64,000 nucleotides of DNA. It comes from an uncultured Pelagibacteraceae bacterium (GTDB taxonomy: Bacteria > Pseudomonadota > Alphaproteobacteria > Pelagibacterales > Pelagibacteraceae). Below the pieces are notes generated by a model, which made no database searches, was not told where the DNA came from, and worked only from the letters and a program-made list of their open reading frames with translations. Location of the stretch: the NCBI GenBank assembly GCA_902599665.1, contig CACKGK010000006.1, positions 17,999 to 81,998 of the forward strand, written 5' to 3'. This document shows, one piece after another, positions 1 to 10,801 of the stretch (the stretch's first letter is position 1; every line of letters begins with the position of its first letter). The position numbers were made by a program, and so were the translations under genes.

Positions 1-141
1 AATTAAATAATTTAAAGTAGGTAGAATTTTATCAATTCTAGTTGTGTCATTTATTTTTCCGTTTTCTATCGGAACATTTAAGTCTAATCTCAATACTACT
101 TTTGTATTCTTTAGATTTTTTTTGCTTAAAATACTTCTCAT
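1..141 (-). CDS. pgk: Phosphoglycerate kinase, N-terminal part (runs off window start)
   Basis: Not in ORF track. Reverse-strand translation from ATG at 141 gives MRSILSKKNLKNTKVVLRLDLNVPIENGKINDTTRIDKILPTLNYLI, the typical PGK N-terminus (LRLDLNVP..G.I.D.TRI...LPT). ATG overlaps the gap stop codon (TAATG). Confidence 0.88.
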   Translation of the reverse strand, partial: MRSILSKKNLKNTKVVLRLDLNVPIENGKINDTTRIDKILPTLNYLI

Positions 142-1148
142 TAAGAGATTTTTTCTAAATTTTCAGCTATATCACACATTCTATTTGAAAAACCCCATTC
201 ATTATCATACCAAGCAGAGATTTTACCCATGTTGTTTCCAACCACATTTGTTAATGACGCATCAACTATTGCGGATGCAGAATTATGATTAAAATCAATT
301 GAAACTAATTTTTCATATGTAATTTCTAAAATTCTCTTAAGTTTATTTTTAGAGGCATAATCAAAAGCTTGATTAATTTTTTTTACATTAATTTTTTTTT
401 TTGTACAAAATACTAATTCCACAAGTGATACATTAGGAGTTGGAACCCTCATTGCAATTCCTTCTAATTTACCTTTAAGGCCTGGAATTATCTCACCTAT
501 TGCTTTTGATGCTCCAGTTGATGTTGGAACTATTGATTGACTAGCAGCTCTTGCTCTTCTTGGATCTTTATGAGAGTTATCTAAAATTCTTTGATCACTA
601 GTAAATGCATGAATGGTGGTCATAAAGCCTCTCTCAATCCCAAATTCATTATTAATCACATCTACAATTGGCGCTAAACAATTAGTTGTACAGGAAGCGG
701 CAGAAATAATTAAATCATTTTTGGATAAAATATTATCATTAACACCAAAAACAATTGTCTTATCTGCATTTTTACATGGTGCTGATACGATAACTTTTTT
801 TGCACCATTTCTAATGTGTGACATAAGTTTTTCTTTTGAATTAAATTTTCCTGTACACTCAAAAACATAATCAACATCTTGATTTTTCCAATTAATATTT
901 TCTATTTTAGGCTCTTGTGAAAATTTAATTTTGTTTTTATTAATTGTTAAGTAATTCTTATCGAATTTTATATCTGCATTAAATTTTCCATGAACAGAAT
1001 CGTACTTTATTAACTTGGAGGTAGATTCTAAGTCTGATCTATTGTTAATATGTACAACCTTTAAATTTTTATTTTGAGTTTCAATAATTGATCTAATTAC
1101 CATCCGACCAATCCTGCCCATTCCATTAATTCCAATTTTTATTGTCAT
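141..1148 (-). CDS. gap: Glyceraldehyde-3-phosphate dehydrogenase, type I
   Basis: GINGMGRIGR N-terminus, SAASCTTNCLAP catalytic motif, WYDNEWGFSNR C-terminus. Confidence 0.97.
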   Translation of the reverse strand: MTIKIGINGMGRIGRMVIRSIIETQNKNLKVVHINNRSDLESTSKLIKYDSVHGKFNADIKFDKNYLTINKNKIKFSQEPKIENINWKNQDVDYVFECTGKFNSKEKLMSHIRNGAKKVIVSAPCKNADKTIVFGVNDNILSKNDLIISAASCTTNCLAPIVDVINNEFGIERGFMTTIHAFTSDQRILDNSHKDPRRARAASQSIVPTSTGASKAIGEIIPGLKGKLEGIAMRVPTPNVSLVELVFCTKKKINVKKINQAFDYASKNKLKRILEITYEKLVSIDFNHNSASAIVDASLTNVVGNNMGKISAWYDNEWGFSNRMCDIAENLEKIS

Positions 1149-3107
1149 CTAATTCTTGAATAATTTTTTTGTTTTTTTTTCAATGTTTGAAACTATCAAT
1201 CCAAATTTTTTAAAAACATCTTTATATGGTGCACTTTTTCCAAATTCATCTATTCCAAAAGTCATTCCAGAGTCGCCAACGTATCTTTTCCAACAATCAG
1301 TAGACCCAGCTTCTATAGATATTTTTAATTTTGTTTCATTTAAAATTTTTTCTTTGTAATTAATTGATTGAGCTTCGAATAATTCCATACAAGGCACTGA
1401 TATAACTTTTGAATATATCTTATCTTTGGCCAATTTATGGCTAGTCTCTATAGCTAAGTTTACTTCAGACCCACTTGCTAAAATTGTCAAATTAACTTTT
1501 TTATTTGTTCTCAAAACTTCATATGCCCCAAAAGAACATCTATTTGTTTGTGAAAATTTATTTCTAATGGGACTTAAGTTTTGTCTTGTTAAACATAGAA
1601 TGCTTGGTGTTTTTAAACTCTTTAAAGCATGCTCCCAACATTCTATTGTTTCCGATCTATCTGCTGGTCTAAATACATTAAGATTTGGTATAGATCTTAA
1701 TCCAGATAACTGTTCCACAGGTTGGTGCGTTGGTCCATCTTCCCCTAGACCAATAGAATCATGTGTCATAACATATATAACCTGTTGCTTCATCATTGCC
1801 GATAATCTTATTGAGGGCTTACAATAATCAGAAAAAATTAAAAAAGTTCCTCCATAAGGTATTAATTTGCTATGCAAAGCTAACCCATTCATAATTCCAC
1901 ACATAGCATGCTCTCTAACTCCATAATGAATATAGTTCCCCTCAAAATTTCCTGGTGTAACAATTTTATGATTTTTTGTTTTGGTATTATTTGATCCAGC
2001 AAGATCAGCTGACCCACCTATAAGAGTATTACTTTTTTCAACAAGAGAGCTAATTATGAGCTCAGAAGATTTTCTTGAGGCTAAGCTTTTATTATCCTTT
2101 AATGCCATTTTTTTTTCATTTATTACAGACTTTACAAAATCATTTTTAAAATATTTATTTATTTTACTTTTTTTCGGATTGTAGATTTTGTTCCATTTAT
2201 ACTCAATTTTTTCTCCCTTTTTCCCTATTTCTCTCCAAATCTTCATCACATTTTTTGGTATTTCAAATGGTTTATAATTCCATCCTAACTCCTTGCGAAC
2301 TAAACTAATTTCCTCATCACCCAATGGACTTCCGTGCGAAGAGGCTTTTCCAGATTTATTTGGTGATCCGTAACCAATTTTGGTTTTACATGAAATCACT
2401 GATGGTTTTTTCGCATTTTGAACTTTTTTAAGTGCTTTAAATATTTCGTTTTCTTTATGTCCATCAATTTCTATGTAATCCCATCCATAACTTTGAAATC
2501 TTTTTTTAAAATTATCGGATACCGCTAAACTAGTTGGCCCATCGATAGATATTGAATTATTATCAAATAGCAAAACAAGATTTTTAAGCCTTAGATGTCC
2601 TGCTAAACTCATAGCTTCATGACTTATTCCCTCCATTAAGCAACCATCTCCAGCGATTACATATGTTTTATGATTTATAATGTCTTTACCGATTTTTTCT
2701 TTTAAAATTTCTTCAGCTAATGCAAAACCAACAGCATTTGAAATTCCTTGTCCCAAAGGTCCTGTGGTTGTTTCAATACCTGAGTTTTTTACATATTCAG
2801 GGTGACCTGCACAAATAGAACCGATTTGACGAAAATTTTTTATATCCTTTAACCTAATACTTTTGTAGCCTGTTAAATAAAGCAAAGAGTAAAGTAACAT
2901 TGATCCGTGACCAGCTGACAAAACGAATCTATCTCTATTTATCCAGCTAGGGTTTTTAGGATTAAATTTTAAAAAATATTTGAAAAGTATTGTTGATACA
3001 TCTGCCATACCCATTGGCATGCCTGGATGTCCAGAATTAGCTTTTTGCACGGCATCCATCGAAAGAGCACGTATGGAGTTAGACAAGGTTTTATTTAATT
3101 TTCTCAA
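1149..3107 (-). CDS. tkt: Transketolase
   Basis: 652 aa; AGHGSMLLYSLLYLTGY, GDGCLMEGISHEA TPP motif, GPTHQPVEQLSGLRSIPN. Confidence 0.97.
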   Translation of the reverse strand: MRKLNKTLSNSIRALSMDAVQKANSGHPGMPMGMADVSTILFKYFLKFNPKNPSWINRDRFVLSAGHGSMLLYSLLYLTGYKSIRLKDIKNFRQIGSICAGHPEYVKNSGIETTTGPLGQGISNAVGFALAEEILKEKIGKDIINHKTYVIAGDGCLMEGISHEAMSLAGHLRLKNLVLLFDNNSISIDGPTSLAVSDNFKKRFQSYGWDYIEIDGHKENEIFKALKKVQNAKKPSVISCKTKIGYGSPNKSGKASSHGSPLGDEEISLVRKELGWNYKPFEIPKNVMKIWREIGKKGEKIEYKWNKIYNPKKSKINKYFKNDFVKSVINEKKMALKDNKSLASRKSSELIISSLVEKSNTLIGGSADLAGSNNTKTKNHKIVTPGNFEGNYIHYGVREHAMCGIMNGLALHSKLIPYGGTFLIFSDYCKPSIRLSAMMKQQVIYVMTHDSIGLGEDGPTHQPVEQLSGLRSIPNLNVFRPADRSETIECWEHALKSLKTPSILCLTRQNLSPIRNKFSQTNRCSFGAYEVLRTNKKVNLTILASGSEVNLAIETSHKLAKDKIYSKVISVPCMELFEAQSINYKEKILNETKLKISIEAGSTDCWKRYVGDSGMTFGIDEFGKSAPYKDVFKKFGLIVSNIEKKTKKLFKN

Positions 3108-3160
3108 AAATTTATCCTTTGTAGACTTAGGTGAATCAATTTATTATTATAGATATATAT

Positions 3161-3484
3161 ATGAAATCAATTAGTGAAAAAGAAAAAAAACTATTAGAAA
3201 CTTTAGATAAATTGAAAAGTCTAGAAAATCTAAAACCACATAAAATTTTAGAGTTAGAAAATCTAGCCAATCAAAAAAATCAATTAGAAATTGAAAAAAA
3301 ACAAGTTGAAGATAGATATAATTTACTTCAACAAGAAAATGAGAGCTTAAAGCAAAAATTCGATGAATTTAGAAAAAAAGAAATGGAAGAAAAGAAAAAA
3401 GAAGATCAATTTTCCGAAAAAATTGATGAATTAAATCAGGAAACAGATAATTTGATGGAAGAAATTGATAAATGGCAAATGTAA
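3161..3484 (+). CDS. Small coiled-coil protein upstream of zapA (DUF4164-like)
   Basis: Charged coiled-coil ORF overlapping zapA start; likely start ATG at 3161 rather than the ORF-track 3131. Confidence 0.65.
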   Translation: MKSISEKEKKLLETLDKLKSLENLKPHKILELENLANQKNQLEIEKKQVEDRYNLLQQENESLKQKFDEFRKKEMEEKKKEDQFSEKIDELNQETDNLMEEIDKWQM

Positions 3485-3918
3485 ATATAAAATTTAATGG
3501 AAAAGAGTTTTTGCTATCATGTGATGATGGTCAGGAGGAGCACTTAGAGGGATTAGCTTTTTATTTAAACGAAAAATTTATAAGACTAAAAAATTCGTTG
3601 GGAAATATTGGGGAAAGTAAACTTTTACTTATTACGTCAATTTCAGTTTTAGATGAATATTATGAAACCAAAAATAAAATAGAAACACAAAAAAATGAAA
3701 TCAAAAATATAACAGAAAAATTTAAAGAACTTAAATCATTGGTCTATAACTATAGAGATTTAAAAGAAAAAGAGATTTCTGAATTAAGCAGAAACCAAGA
3801 CAATCTAAAGATTGAAATTGAATCTAATCGAAACGACTATGAAACTTTAGTTGATAAGACCACTCTTGAATTAGAAAATTTTATCAAAAGAAATGATCCA
3901 GGTACTAAGACTCAATAA
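3472..3918 (+). CDS. zapA: Cell division protein ZapA
   Basis: MANVNIKFNGKEFLLSCDDGQEEHLEGLAFYLNEK resembles ZapA; position next to 5-FCL gene. Confidence 0.85.
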   Translation: MANVNIKFNGKEFLLSCDDGQEEHLEGLAFYLNEKFIRLKNSLGNIGESKLLLITSISVLDEYYETKNKIETQKNEIKNITEKFKELKSLVYNYRDLKEKEISELSRNQDNLKIEIESNRNDYETLVDKTTLELENFIKRNDPGTKTQ

Positions 3919-3923
3919 CCAAA

Positions 3924-4469
3924 GTGTCAAAGAAAATTTTAAGAAGTAGATTAATTAATTTAAGAAAAAAAAAATTTATTGAAAAGAGAATACCATTTAT
4001 TCAATTCAAAAAAATTTTAAACAGTTTAAATTTTAATAAAAAAATAAATATTGGTGGGTATTATCCAATTAATAGTGAGATCGACTGTTTAGATATATTA
4101 AAAAATTTAGAAAAAAATTACTACGGTATATCTTTACCTATAACTAATAATAATTATAAGATGGATTTTTACGAATGGACTTTTAAAGACTTACTAAAAG
4201 TTGGTCGTCAAGGGATACCTGAGCCTGAAGATAGAAAAAAAGTTTTTCCTGATGTTTTGATTGTTCCGCTTGTCGCATTTGATAATAATAAATTTAGATT
4301 AGGCTATGGAGGTGGATTTTATGATAGGTATATTAACAAAAATCGTAATCTTAAAAAATTTTTTACTGTAGGTCTTGCATTCTCTTTTCAGGAAATTAAA
4401 AAAATTCCAATAAATAAATTTGATCAAAAATTAGATATTATATTAACCGATAAAAAAATTATTAAATGA
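3924..4469 (+). CDS. 5-formyltetrahydrofolate cyclo-ligase
   Basis: DVLIVPLVAFDNNKFRLGYGGGFYDRYI signature. Confidence 0.93.
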   Translation: MSKKILRSRLINLRKKKFIEKRIPFIQFKKILNSLNFNKKINIGGYYPINSEIDCLDILKNLEKNYYGISLPITNNNYKMDFYEWTFKDLLKVGRQGIPEPEDRKKVFPDVLIVPLVAFDNNKFRLGYGGGFYDRYINKNRNLKKFFTVGLAFSFQEIKKIPINKFDQKLDIILTDKKIIK

Positions 4470-5272
4470 ATATTTTATTTTTAGGAGATATAGTTGGAAA
4501 TAGTGGATACCAAGCTGTTAAAAAATTTTTACCTAGTATAATAAAATCAAAAAAAATAAACTTTGTTATTGTGAATGGTGAGAATGCTGCAAAAGAGGGA
4601 GTCGGAATAACTGAGAATATTGTCGATGAATTATTAAGTTGTGGTGTTGATGTTATCACAACAGGTAACCACGTGTGGGATCAAAAAGAAACATATGAAT
4701 TTATTAAAAAACAAAAAAGATTATTAAGACCTTATAATTTAACAGGAGATGTACCAGGGCATGGCTTTGGAATTTATGTTTCTACCAGAGGATACAAAAT
4801 TGGTGTCTTGAATTTAATGGGAAATGTTTTTATGAAAAAATGTGATGATGTATTTATGAAAAGTAAAAAATTTATTGATGAAAATAAACTTAAGAAAAAT
4901 TATGATTTTCTTATTGTTGATTTTCATGGAGAGATTACAAGTGAAAAAATGGCTATAGGTCATGTATTTGATGGTAATGCCACATTTGTGGTTGGTACTC
5001 ATACTCATGTGCCCACAAATGATGGAAGAATTTTAAAAAAAGGAACTGCATATTTAACTGATGCGGGAATGTGTGGTGACTATGATTCGGTGATTGGAAT
5101 GAATGCTGAAAATTCAATTAACAGGTTCTTCAAAAGGAGTTCCCTAAAACATTTTCCTGCAAAGGGAGAGGCTTCTCTTTGTGGTGCAATTATTCAAGCA
5201 AATCCAAAAAATGGTTTAGCTTCAGATATAAGTCAGTTTATATTTGGTGGTCAACTTCAGAAAGATAAATAA
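4466..5272 (+). CDS. YmdB family metallophosphoesterase (TIGR00282-like)
   Basis: MNILFLGDIVGNSGYQAV, NGENAAKEGVGIT, TTGNHVWDQKE, GTHTHVPTNDGRIL. Confidence 0.92.
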   Translation: MNILFLGDIVGNSGYQAVKKFLPSIIKSKKINFVIVNGENAAKEGVGITENIVDELLSCGVDVITTGNHVWDQKETYEFIKKQKRLLRPYNLTGDVPGHGFGIYVSTRGYKIGVLNLMGNVFMKKCDDVFMKSKKFIDENKLKKNYDFLIVDFHGEITSEKMAIGHVFDGNATFVVGTHTHVPTNDGRILKKGTAYLTDAGMCGDYDSVIGMNAENSINRFFKRSSLKHFPAKGEASLCGAIIQANPKNGLASDISQFIFGGQLQKDK

Positions 5273-5275
5273 ATT

Positions 5276-5989
5276 ATGGCTGGACATTCACATTGGGCAG
5301 GTATTAAGCATAAAAAAGGTAAAGCTGATAAACAAAGATCTGCAATATTTTCAAAACTATCAAGAGAAATTACAGTAGCTGCTAAACTTGGTGATAAAAA
5401 TCCAGATATGAATTCGAGATTAAGATCAGCAATTCAAGCAGCTAGATCAGCAAATATGCCGAAGGATAATATTGAAAGAGCCATTGATAAGTCATCAGTA
5501 GCAGCAGACTCTAATTTCGAAAATATAAGATATGAAGGGTTTGGACCTGCAAAAACTGCAATAGTTGTTAATACTTTGACGGATAATAAGAATAGAACTG
5601 CATCAAATCTACGAACAATTTTTCAAAAATATGGAGGAGGCCTTGGTACCCAAGGATCTGCATCACATAATTTTGTCCAACAAGGTGTAATAAAAATTAA
5701 TAAAGAGGAAATAGAGGAAGAAAAAATTTTTAACTTAGCAACTGATACTGGAGCTAATGATTGTATATTTCATGAAGATTACTATGAAATTCGTACTAAT
5801 AAAGATGACATCTATGAAATAAAAAACATAATGGAAAAAGAAATTTCAAATTTTATATCTACAGAAATACAGTGGATTCCACTTAATAAAATTAACTTAA
5901 CTGAGGAGGATAGAGAAAAAATGATAAGGTTTTTAGAATTTTTAGAGCAAGACGATGATGTACAAAATGTGTTTACAAATGCAATTTAA
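5276..5989 (+). CDS. yebC: YebC/PmpR family transcriptional regulator
   Basis: MAGHSHWAGIKHKKGKADKQRSAIFSKLSREI; NMPKDNIERAI. Confidence 0.97.
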   Translation: MAGHSHWAGIKHKKGKADKQRSAIFSKLSREITVAAKLGDKNPDMNSRLRSAIQAARSANMPKDNIERAIDKSSVAADSNFENIRYEGFGPAKTAIVVNTLTDNKNRTASNLRTIFQKYGGGLGTQGSASHNFVQQGVIKINKEEIEEEKIFNLATDTGANDCIFHEDYYEIRTNKDDIYEIKNIMEKEISNFISTEIQWIPLNKINLTEEDREKMIRFLEFLEQDDDVQNVFTNAI

Positions 5990-5998
5990 TTTTATTTT

Positions 5999-6487
5999 AT
6001 GCTTATAATTGGGATAGATCCTGGAATAAATGGCGCAATTTGTTTTTTTGAAAATGGAGAAATAATAGACGTAATCGATATGCCTACTATGGCAGCAGGC
6101 AATAAAAATAAAAAGCAAATTAATGGTAGTCAAATATTTAATGAAATATCTTTAAGAATTCGAAAATACAAATCTGAACAAATAAATGTAGTCGTAGAAC
6201 AAGTCTCTGCTATGCCAGGCCAAGGTGTAACCAGCATGTTCAATTTTGGTCAATCATTTGGTGTTATAAAAGGAGTTTGTGCAGCAATGCAATTACCAAT
6301 CTACTTTGTAAGACCCGCTAAGTGGAAAAAGCATTTTGATTTAATAAATTCTCAAAAAGATTCGAGTAGAGTCAAGGCAATTGAAATGTTTCCTAAATTT
6401 TCTTCAATGTTATCACGTAAAAAAGATAACAACAAAGCAGATGCAATATTAATAGCCAATTACCACCTTAATACTCAAGAAAGATAA
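5999..6487 (+). CDS. RuvC-like (phage-type) Holliday junction resolvase / RNase H-fold nuclease
   Basis: MLIIGIDPGINGAI, VVVEQVSAMPGQGVTSMFNFGQSFGVIKG, KADAILIANYH; sits between yebC and tolQ. Confidence 0.82.
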   Translation: MLIIGIDPGINGAICFFENGEIIDVIDMPTMAAGNKNKKQINGSQIFNEISLRIRKYKSEQINVVVEQVSAMPGQGVTSMFNFGQSFGVIKGVCAAMQLPIYFVRPAKWKKHFDLINSQKDSSRVKAIEMFPKFSSMLSRKKDNNKADAILIANYHLNTQER

Positions 6488-6545
6488 GATAAAGAATAGA
6501 TTTACTAGCCAAATTCATGACACATTTTAGTGTGAAATCATTAAG

Positions 6546-7220
6546 ATGGAAGCAGATATAACTTCACAAGCAGTTGGATTGGCAAGCAATACAGATTTTT
6601 CAATTTTAAGCTTATTTTTAAGAGCAGATTTTGTAGTTAAATCTGTAATTATAATTCTAATTGCTAGTTCAGTTTACTCATGGGCTATAATTTTTGATAA
6701 AATTGTTATGTTTAAAAAAATAAATAAAGACGCAGAAGATTTTGAGGATAGATTTTGGAAGTCAAAGTCTGCTGAAACGTTTTACAATAGCCTTCCTGCA
6801 ACCTTGGATAATCCAATGGCTCAATTATTCAAAGACTCAATGCAATCTGTGATGAAAACTAGATCTAAAACTAATATTAGTCAAAAGCTTGAAAATATTT
6901 TAGAGGTAAACATTGAAAAACAAATGAACATAGTGAATAATAAATTTACTTTTCTTGCAACAGTTGGATCTACCGCACCATTTATTGGATTATTTGGAAC
7001 AGTTTGGGGAATAATGAATTCTTTTCAGTCAATAGCAATATCAAGAAATACAAGTCTAGCAATCGTTGCTCCTGGAATTGCTGAAGCTTTATTTGCAACT
7101 GCTCTAGGTTTGCTAGCTGCAATACCAGCGGTAATTGCTTATAATAAATTTGGCAATGATTCCAAAAAATATTCACAAAAACTAGAAAATTTTTCAAAAA
7201 GATTTATTTCAATAATTTAA
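6546..7220 (+). CDS. tolQ: Tol-Pal system proton channel TolQ
   Basis: ATVGSTAPFIGLFGTVWGIMNSFQSI, PGIAEALFATALGLLAAIPAVIAYN. Confidence 0.96.
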   Translation: MEADITSQAVGLASNTDFSILSLFLRADFVVKSVIIILIASSVYSWAIIFDKIVMFKKINKDAEDFEDRFWKSKSAETFYNSLPATLDNPMAQLFKDSMQSVMKTRSKTNISQKLENILEVNIEKQMNIVNNKFTFLATVGSTAPFIGLFGTVWGIMNSFQSIAISRNTSLAIVAPGIAEALFATALGLLAAIPAVIAYNKFGNDSKKYSQKLENFSKRFISII

Positions 7221-7221
7221 T

Positions 7222-7638
7222 ATGGCATTTAACTTAAAGCGTTCAGAAAACGAACCGATGAGTGAGATAAATGTGACCCCTTTTGTGGATGTAATGCTTG
7301 TTCTATTAATTATATTTATGGTCACAGCACCTTTGCTTACAGTAGGAGTTCAAGTAGATTTACCCGAAACATCAGCTGACACTTTGCCAGAGGAAAGTGA
7401 GCCACTTACATTAACTATAAATTCAAAAGGTGAAGTTTTTATTCAAGAAACAAAAATAGAATTTGATAATTTAGTAAAAAAAATTTTAGCTGTATCTAAC
7501 AACAGAACAGATACAAGAATTTATGTTAGAGGTGACAAGACAATCAATTATGGGAGAGTTTTAGAGGTAATGGGTAAACTCTCAGGATCAGGCTTTACCA
7601 AAGTTGCCTTAATATCTGAACCTTATAAAGAGAGATAA
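7222..7638 (+). CDS. tolR: TolR/ExbD family protein
   Basis: SEINVTPFVDVMLVLLIIFMVTAPLLTVGVQVDLPET. Confidence 0.96.
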   Translation: MAFNLKRSENEPMSEINVTPFVDVMLVLLIIFMVTAPLLTVGVQVDLPETSADTLPEESEPLTLTINSKGEVFIQETKIEFDNLVKKILAVSNNRTDTRIYVRGDKTINYGRVLEVMGKLSGSGFTKVALISEPYKER

Positions 7639-7640
7639 AA

Positions 7641-8708
7641 TTGTTTCGTAAAATCGTATTTAGTGTTGTTCCAAATGGATTTAATAACTTTTCTTTTGGC
7701 ATGTTGTTTTCTATAATCTTTCATGGAACAATTTTTATTGCTACAATATTTGCACTTCCATTTGTTGTAAAAAAACCCCTTGAGTTAATGCCAATTGTTT
7801 CTGTTGAATTGATACAAATATCTGAAAAAACTAATATTCCTTATGCCCCAAAAGCTGCAAAAATTATCGAAAAGACAAGAAATAATAATAAAAAACTTCT
7901 CTCAGAGCAAGCACCACCAAAAGAATTGAAAAAAGAGGAAAAAAAGCAAGTAAAATTTGAAAATCAAAAAGATGAAATTGATTTATCAAAGTCAAAAAAG
8001 ATACCTGTTCCTGAGAAAAAACAAGAAAAAGTAAAATTAGAAAAATCTGAAGCTGTTCCATTACCTGATAAAAAGTTTGAAAAAATAGAAACAAAACAAG
8101 ATACTGAGCAACAACCTTCCAAAGAGGATAAAAAAATAGTTGTAAAAAAAGAAAAAAGAAAAAAAGTTGAAAAAAAAGTTGAAAATGACGAAGTGATAAA
8201 AGAATTTGCTAAAATTAAAAAACCTTTGAAAGATGAAAAGACAAAACAAGTATCGGAATATGAAAAAAAAGATATAGATGTTGACAAAATTAAAGGTTTA
8301 ATTGCAAAGCAATATGAGAACGTTGGCGAGGTTAAAAAAAAAGCAAATGGAATTACACAATCTGAGGACAAGTCTATGAAACTTTCTAAATTAAGTGTAA
8401 CCACTGAGTATGCAGTTAGACATCAAATTTACACATGTTGGTCAGTTCCTACTGGGCTACCATATAGTGAAGATTTATTAGTTACTGTAAAACTAAATTT
8501 AGAAAAAAATGGAATCGTAAAAAACTTTGAAATGCTAGATCACGTAAGAATGAATACACCTGGAGAAGGTGCTTTTTATCAAATAGCTCAAAGTGTAATT
8601 AGAGCTATTAGACTTTGCAATCCTATAAAAAATCTCCCAACAACTAGTTATGAAAAATGGAAGACTATGATACTAAGATTTAATCCTGTAGAAATGATGG
8701 GTGGATGA
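7641..8708 (+). CDS. tolA: TolA-like envelope-spanning protein (TTG start)
   Basis: N-terminal TM segment, long Lys/Glu-rich domain, C-terminal TolA-type domain ([12 protein letters not shown]...); position between tolR and tolB. Confidence 0.85.
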   Translation: MFRKIVFSVVPNGFNNFSFGMLFSIIFHGTIFIATIFALPFVVKKPLELMPIVSVELIQISEKTNIPYAPKAAKIIEKTRNNNKKLLSEQAPPKELKKEEKKQVKFENQKDEIDLSKSKKIPVPEKKQEKVKLEKSEAVPLPDKKFEKIETKQDTEQQPSKEDKKIVVKKEKRKKVEKKVENDEVIKEFAKIKKPLKDEKTKQVSEYEKKDIDVDKIKGLIAKQYENVGEVKKKANGITQSEDKSMKLSKLSVTTEYAVRHQIYTCWSVPTGLPYSEDLLVTVKLNLEKNGIVKNFEMLDHVRMNTPGEGAFYQIAQSVIRAIRLCNPIKNLPTTSYEKWKTMILRFNPVEMMGG

Positions 8709-10066
8709 AAAATAAACTTTTATTAATAATTATTTTTTGTTTTTTTTTAAAGCCTGGAATATCTTATTCTCTTGTTGAAATTGATATTACAAGAGGAAAT
8801 CTTGATCCTTTGCCAATTTCAGTTTCTCCTTTTTTTATCGACGATACCTCTAAAGAAAAAATTAAAAAAAATTTAGATATAGATAATTTAGGTTTAGAAA
8901 TTTCAAAAGTGATAGAGAATAATTTAAGAAAAACTGGACTTTTTGATACTCTTAATAAAGAATCTTTCTTACAAAAACCGGATATCGCACATTTAAAACC
9001 AAGATTTGAAGATTGGGCTTTAATTAAATCTCAAGTTTTAATAACTGGCAAGGTTAGTTCAAAAATTATTAACGAAAAAGATTATATCAGGATTGAATTC
9101 AAACTTTGGGACATTTTAGGAGCAAAAATGGTTGATGGCTTTTCTTTAACAACAGTTCCAACAAACTGGAGAAGAGTTGGTCATAAAATCTCAGACAAAG
9201 TCTACGAGCGTTTAACTGGAGAAAGTGGTTATTTTGATACTAGAATAATATATGTTGCAGAAGAGGGACCTAAAACTCAAAGAGTAAAAAAATTGGCAAT
9301 CATGGATCAAGATGGATTTAACACAAAATATTTAACTTTAGGAAATGAATTGGTGTTAACTCCAAGATTTAATCCAACAAATCAAATGGTAACTTATCTC
9401 TCTTATTTTAGAAATATGCCTAGGGTTTATCTTTTGAATATTGAAACAGGAAAACAGGAAGTTGTTGGAGATTTTCCTGGAATGACATTCGCTCCAAGAT
9501 TTTCTCCAGATGGAAAAAAAATTATAATGAGTTTAGCAAAAGATGGTAATTCAGAAATTTGGGTTAGAAATTTAGAGACAAACATACAGGAAAAATTAAC
9601 TGATCATCCATCTATAGATACTTCGCCATCATATTCACCTGATGGTAAATATATTACTTTTAATTCAGATAGAAGTGGCTACCAGCAAATATACGTGATG
9701 AGAAGTGATGGATCCAAAGTTAAAAGAATATCATTTGGAAAAGGAATTTATGGTACGCCCGTTTGGTCACCAAGGGGAGATTTAATAGCGTTTACAAAAT
9801 TACATAAAGGTAAATTTTTTATTGGAGTTATGAGAACTGATGGAACTGGAGAAAGATTGCTTACAGAAAATTTTTATCAAGAGGCGCCCTCTTGGTCTCC
9901 AAATGGAAGAATAATCATATTTTATAGAGAGACAAAAACTGATGACAAAGGTCAAGGATTTTCAGCTAAATTATGGTCAATTGATTTAACCGGATACAAC
10001 GAGAGGTTGGTATCAACCGAGACTGATGCTTCTGACCCATCATGGTCTTCTTTATTAGGAAACTAA
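8705..10066 (+). CDS. tolB: Tol-Pal system translocation protein TolB
   Basis: Signal peptide and repeated beta-propeller motifs ([34 protein letters not shown]). Confidence 0.96.
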   Translation: MKNKLLLIIIFCFFLKPGISYSLVEIDITRGNLDPLPISVSPFFIDDTSKEKIKKNLDIDNLGLEISKVIENNLRKTGLFDTLNKESFLQKPDIAHLKPRFEDWALIKSQVLITGKVSSKIINEKDYIRIEFKLWDILGAKMVDGFSLTTVPTNWRRVGHKISDKVYERLTGESGYFDTRIIYVAEEGPKTQRVKKLAIMDQDGFNTKYLTLGNELVLTPRFNPTNQMVTYLSYFRNMPRVYLLNIETGKQEVVGDFPGMTFAPRFSPDGKKIIMSLAKDGNSEIWVRNLETNIQEKLTDHPSIDTSPSYSPDGKYITFNSDRSGYQQIYVMRSDGSKVKRISFGKGIYGTPVWSPRGDLIAFTKLHKGKFFIGVMRTDGTGERLLTENFYQEAPSWSPNGRIIIFYRETKTDDKGQGFSAKLWSIDLTGYNERLVSTETDASDPSWSSLLGN

Positions 10067-10161
10067 AGAAAATTAAGGATTCTGCTAAATTAGGTTGATT
10101 TTTCTGGACAAAACATCTAATTACATGGTTAAGTTCATAATATTCTATTGAAGGAGCAAAA

Positions 10162-10725
10162 ATGAGTCTAAGCAAAATTTTAAAAAATGCATTTCTTGTT
10201 ATAATATTTGGTTTAATTATCACTGCATGTGCAACAAAGAAATCTGTAAAGACAACAACCGAGACAACAACCGAGACATCGACTACAACTAAAGCAGCCG
10301 ATACTCAAAAAGCAGATCCAATTAAAAAATTAGATGCGTTAATGCAGGGCGACGTTTATATTGGCTCTGATACTGTAGGAGAGCTTGCGAGCGGAGTTCC
10401 TGACAGAGTATTCTTTGCAACAAATGAAACAATTTTAACAACAGCTTCTAGAGAGACTTTAAGAAAGCAAGCTGCTTGGTTAAGACAAAACTCAGATGTG
10501 ACTGTTGTAGTAGAAGGTCACGCGGATGAAAGAGGTACAAGAGAATATAACTTAGCTTTAGGGGAGAGAAGAGCAAATGCTGCAAAAGACTATTTAATGA
10601 CTTATGGTGTTTCGTCAGATCGAATTAAAGTTTTAAGTTATGGAAAAGAGAGACCTGTAGACTCTGGTTCAAATCCACTTTCATGGTCAAAAAATAGAAG
10701 ATCTGTAACAGTAAAAGCAAATTAA
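10162..10725 (+). CDS. pal: Peptidoglycan-associated lipoprotein Pal
   Basis: Lipobox ITAC; OmpA-like VVVEGHADERGTREYNLALGERRANAAKDYL. Confidence 0.96.
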   Translation: MSLSKILKNAFLVIIFGLIITACATKKSVKTTTETTTETSTTTKAADTQKADPIKKLDALMQGDVYIGSDTVGELASGVPDRVFFATNETILTTASRETLRKQAAWLRQNSDVTVVVEGHADERGTREYNLALGERRANAAKDYLMTYGVSSDRIKVLSYGKERPVDSGSNPLSWSKNRRSVTVKAN

Positions 10726-10737
10726 AAATAAATTTTT

Positions 10738-10775
10738 AAGACCCTTACTTTAAAAAAGTAAGGGTCTTCTTTTTG
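10738..10775 (+). terminator. Rho-independent terminator downstream of pal
   Basis: AAGACCCTTACTT-TAAAA-AAGTAAGGGTCTT-CTTTTT: 13-bp perfect stem followed by T-tract. Confidence 0.9.
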
Positions 10776-10801
10776 CCATTATTATAACTACAAATGCTAT
10801 T

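Noticed and set aside
1426-1827. Plus-strand ORF of 133 aa
   Set aside because: Fully antisense to the strongly conserved transketolase gene; no recognisable motif.
7964-8404. Minus-strand Phe/Ser-rich ORF
   Set aside because: Mirror of the Lys/Glu-rich central domain of tolA; low-complexity artefact.
10249-10300. ACAACAACCGAGACA repeat in pal as a separate repeat element
   Set aside because: Short in-frame Thr/Glu-rich linker repeat following the lipobox; ordinary for lipoprotein linkers.
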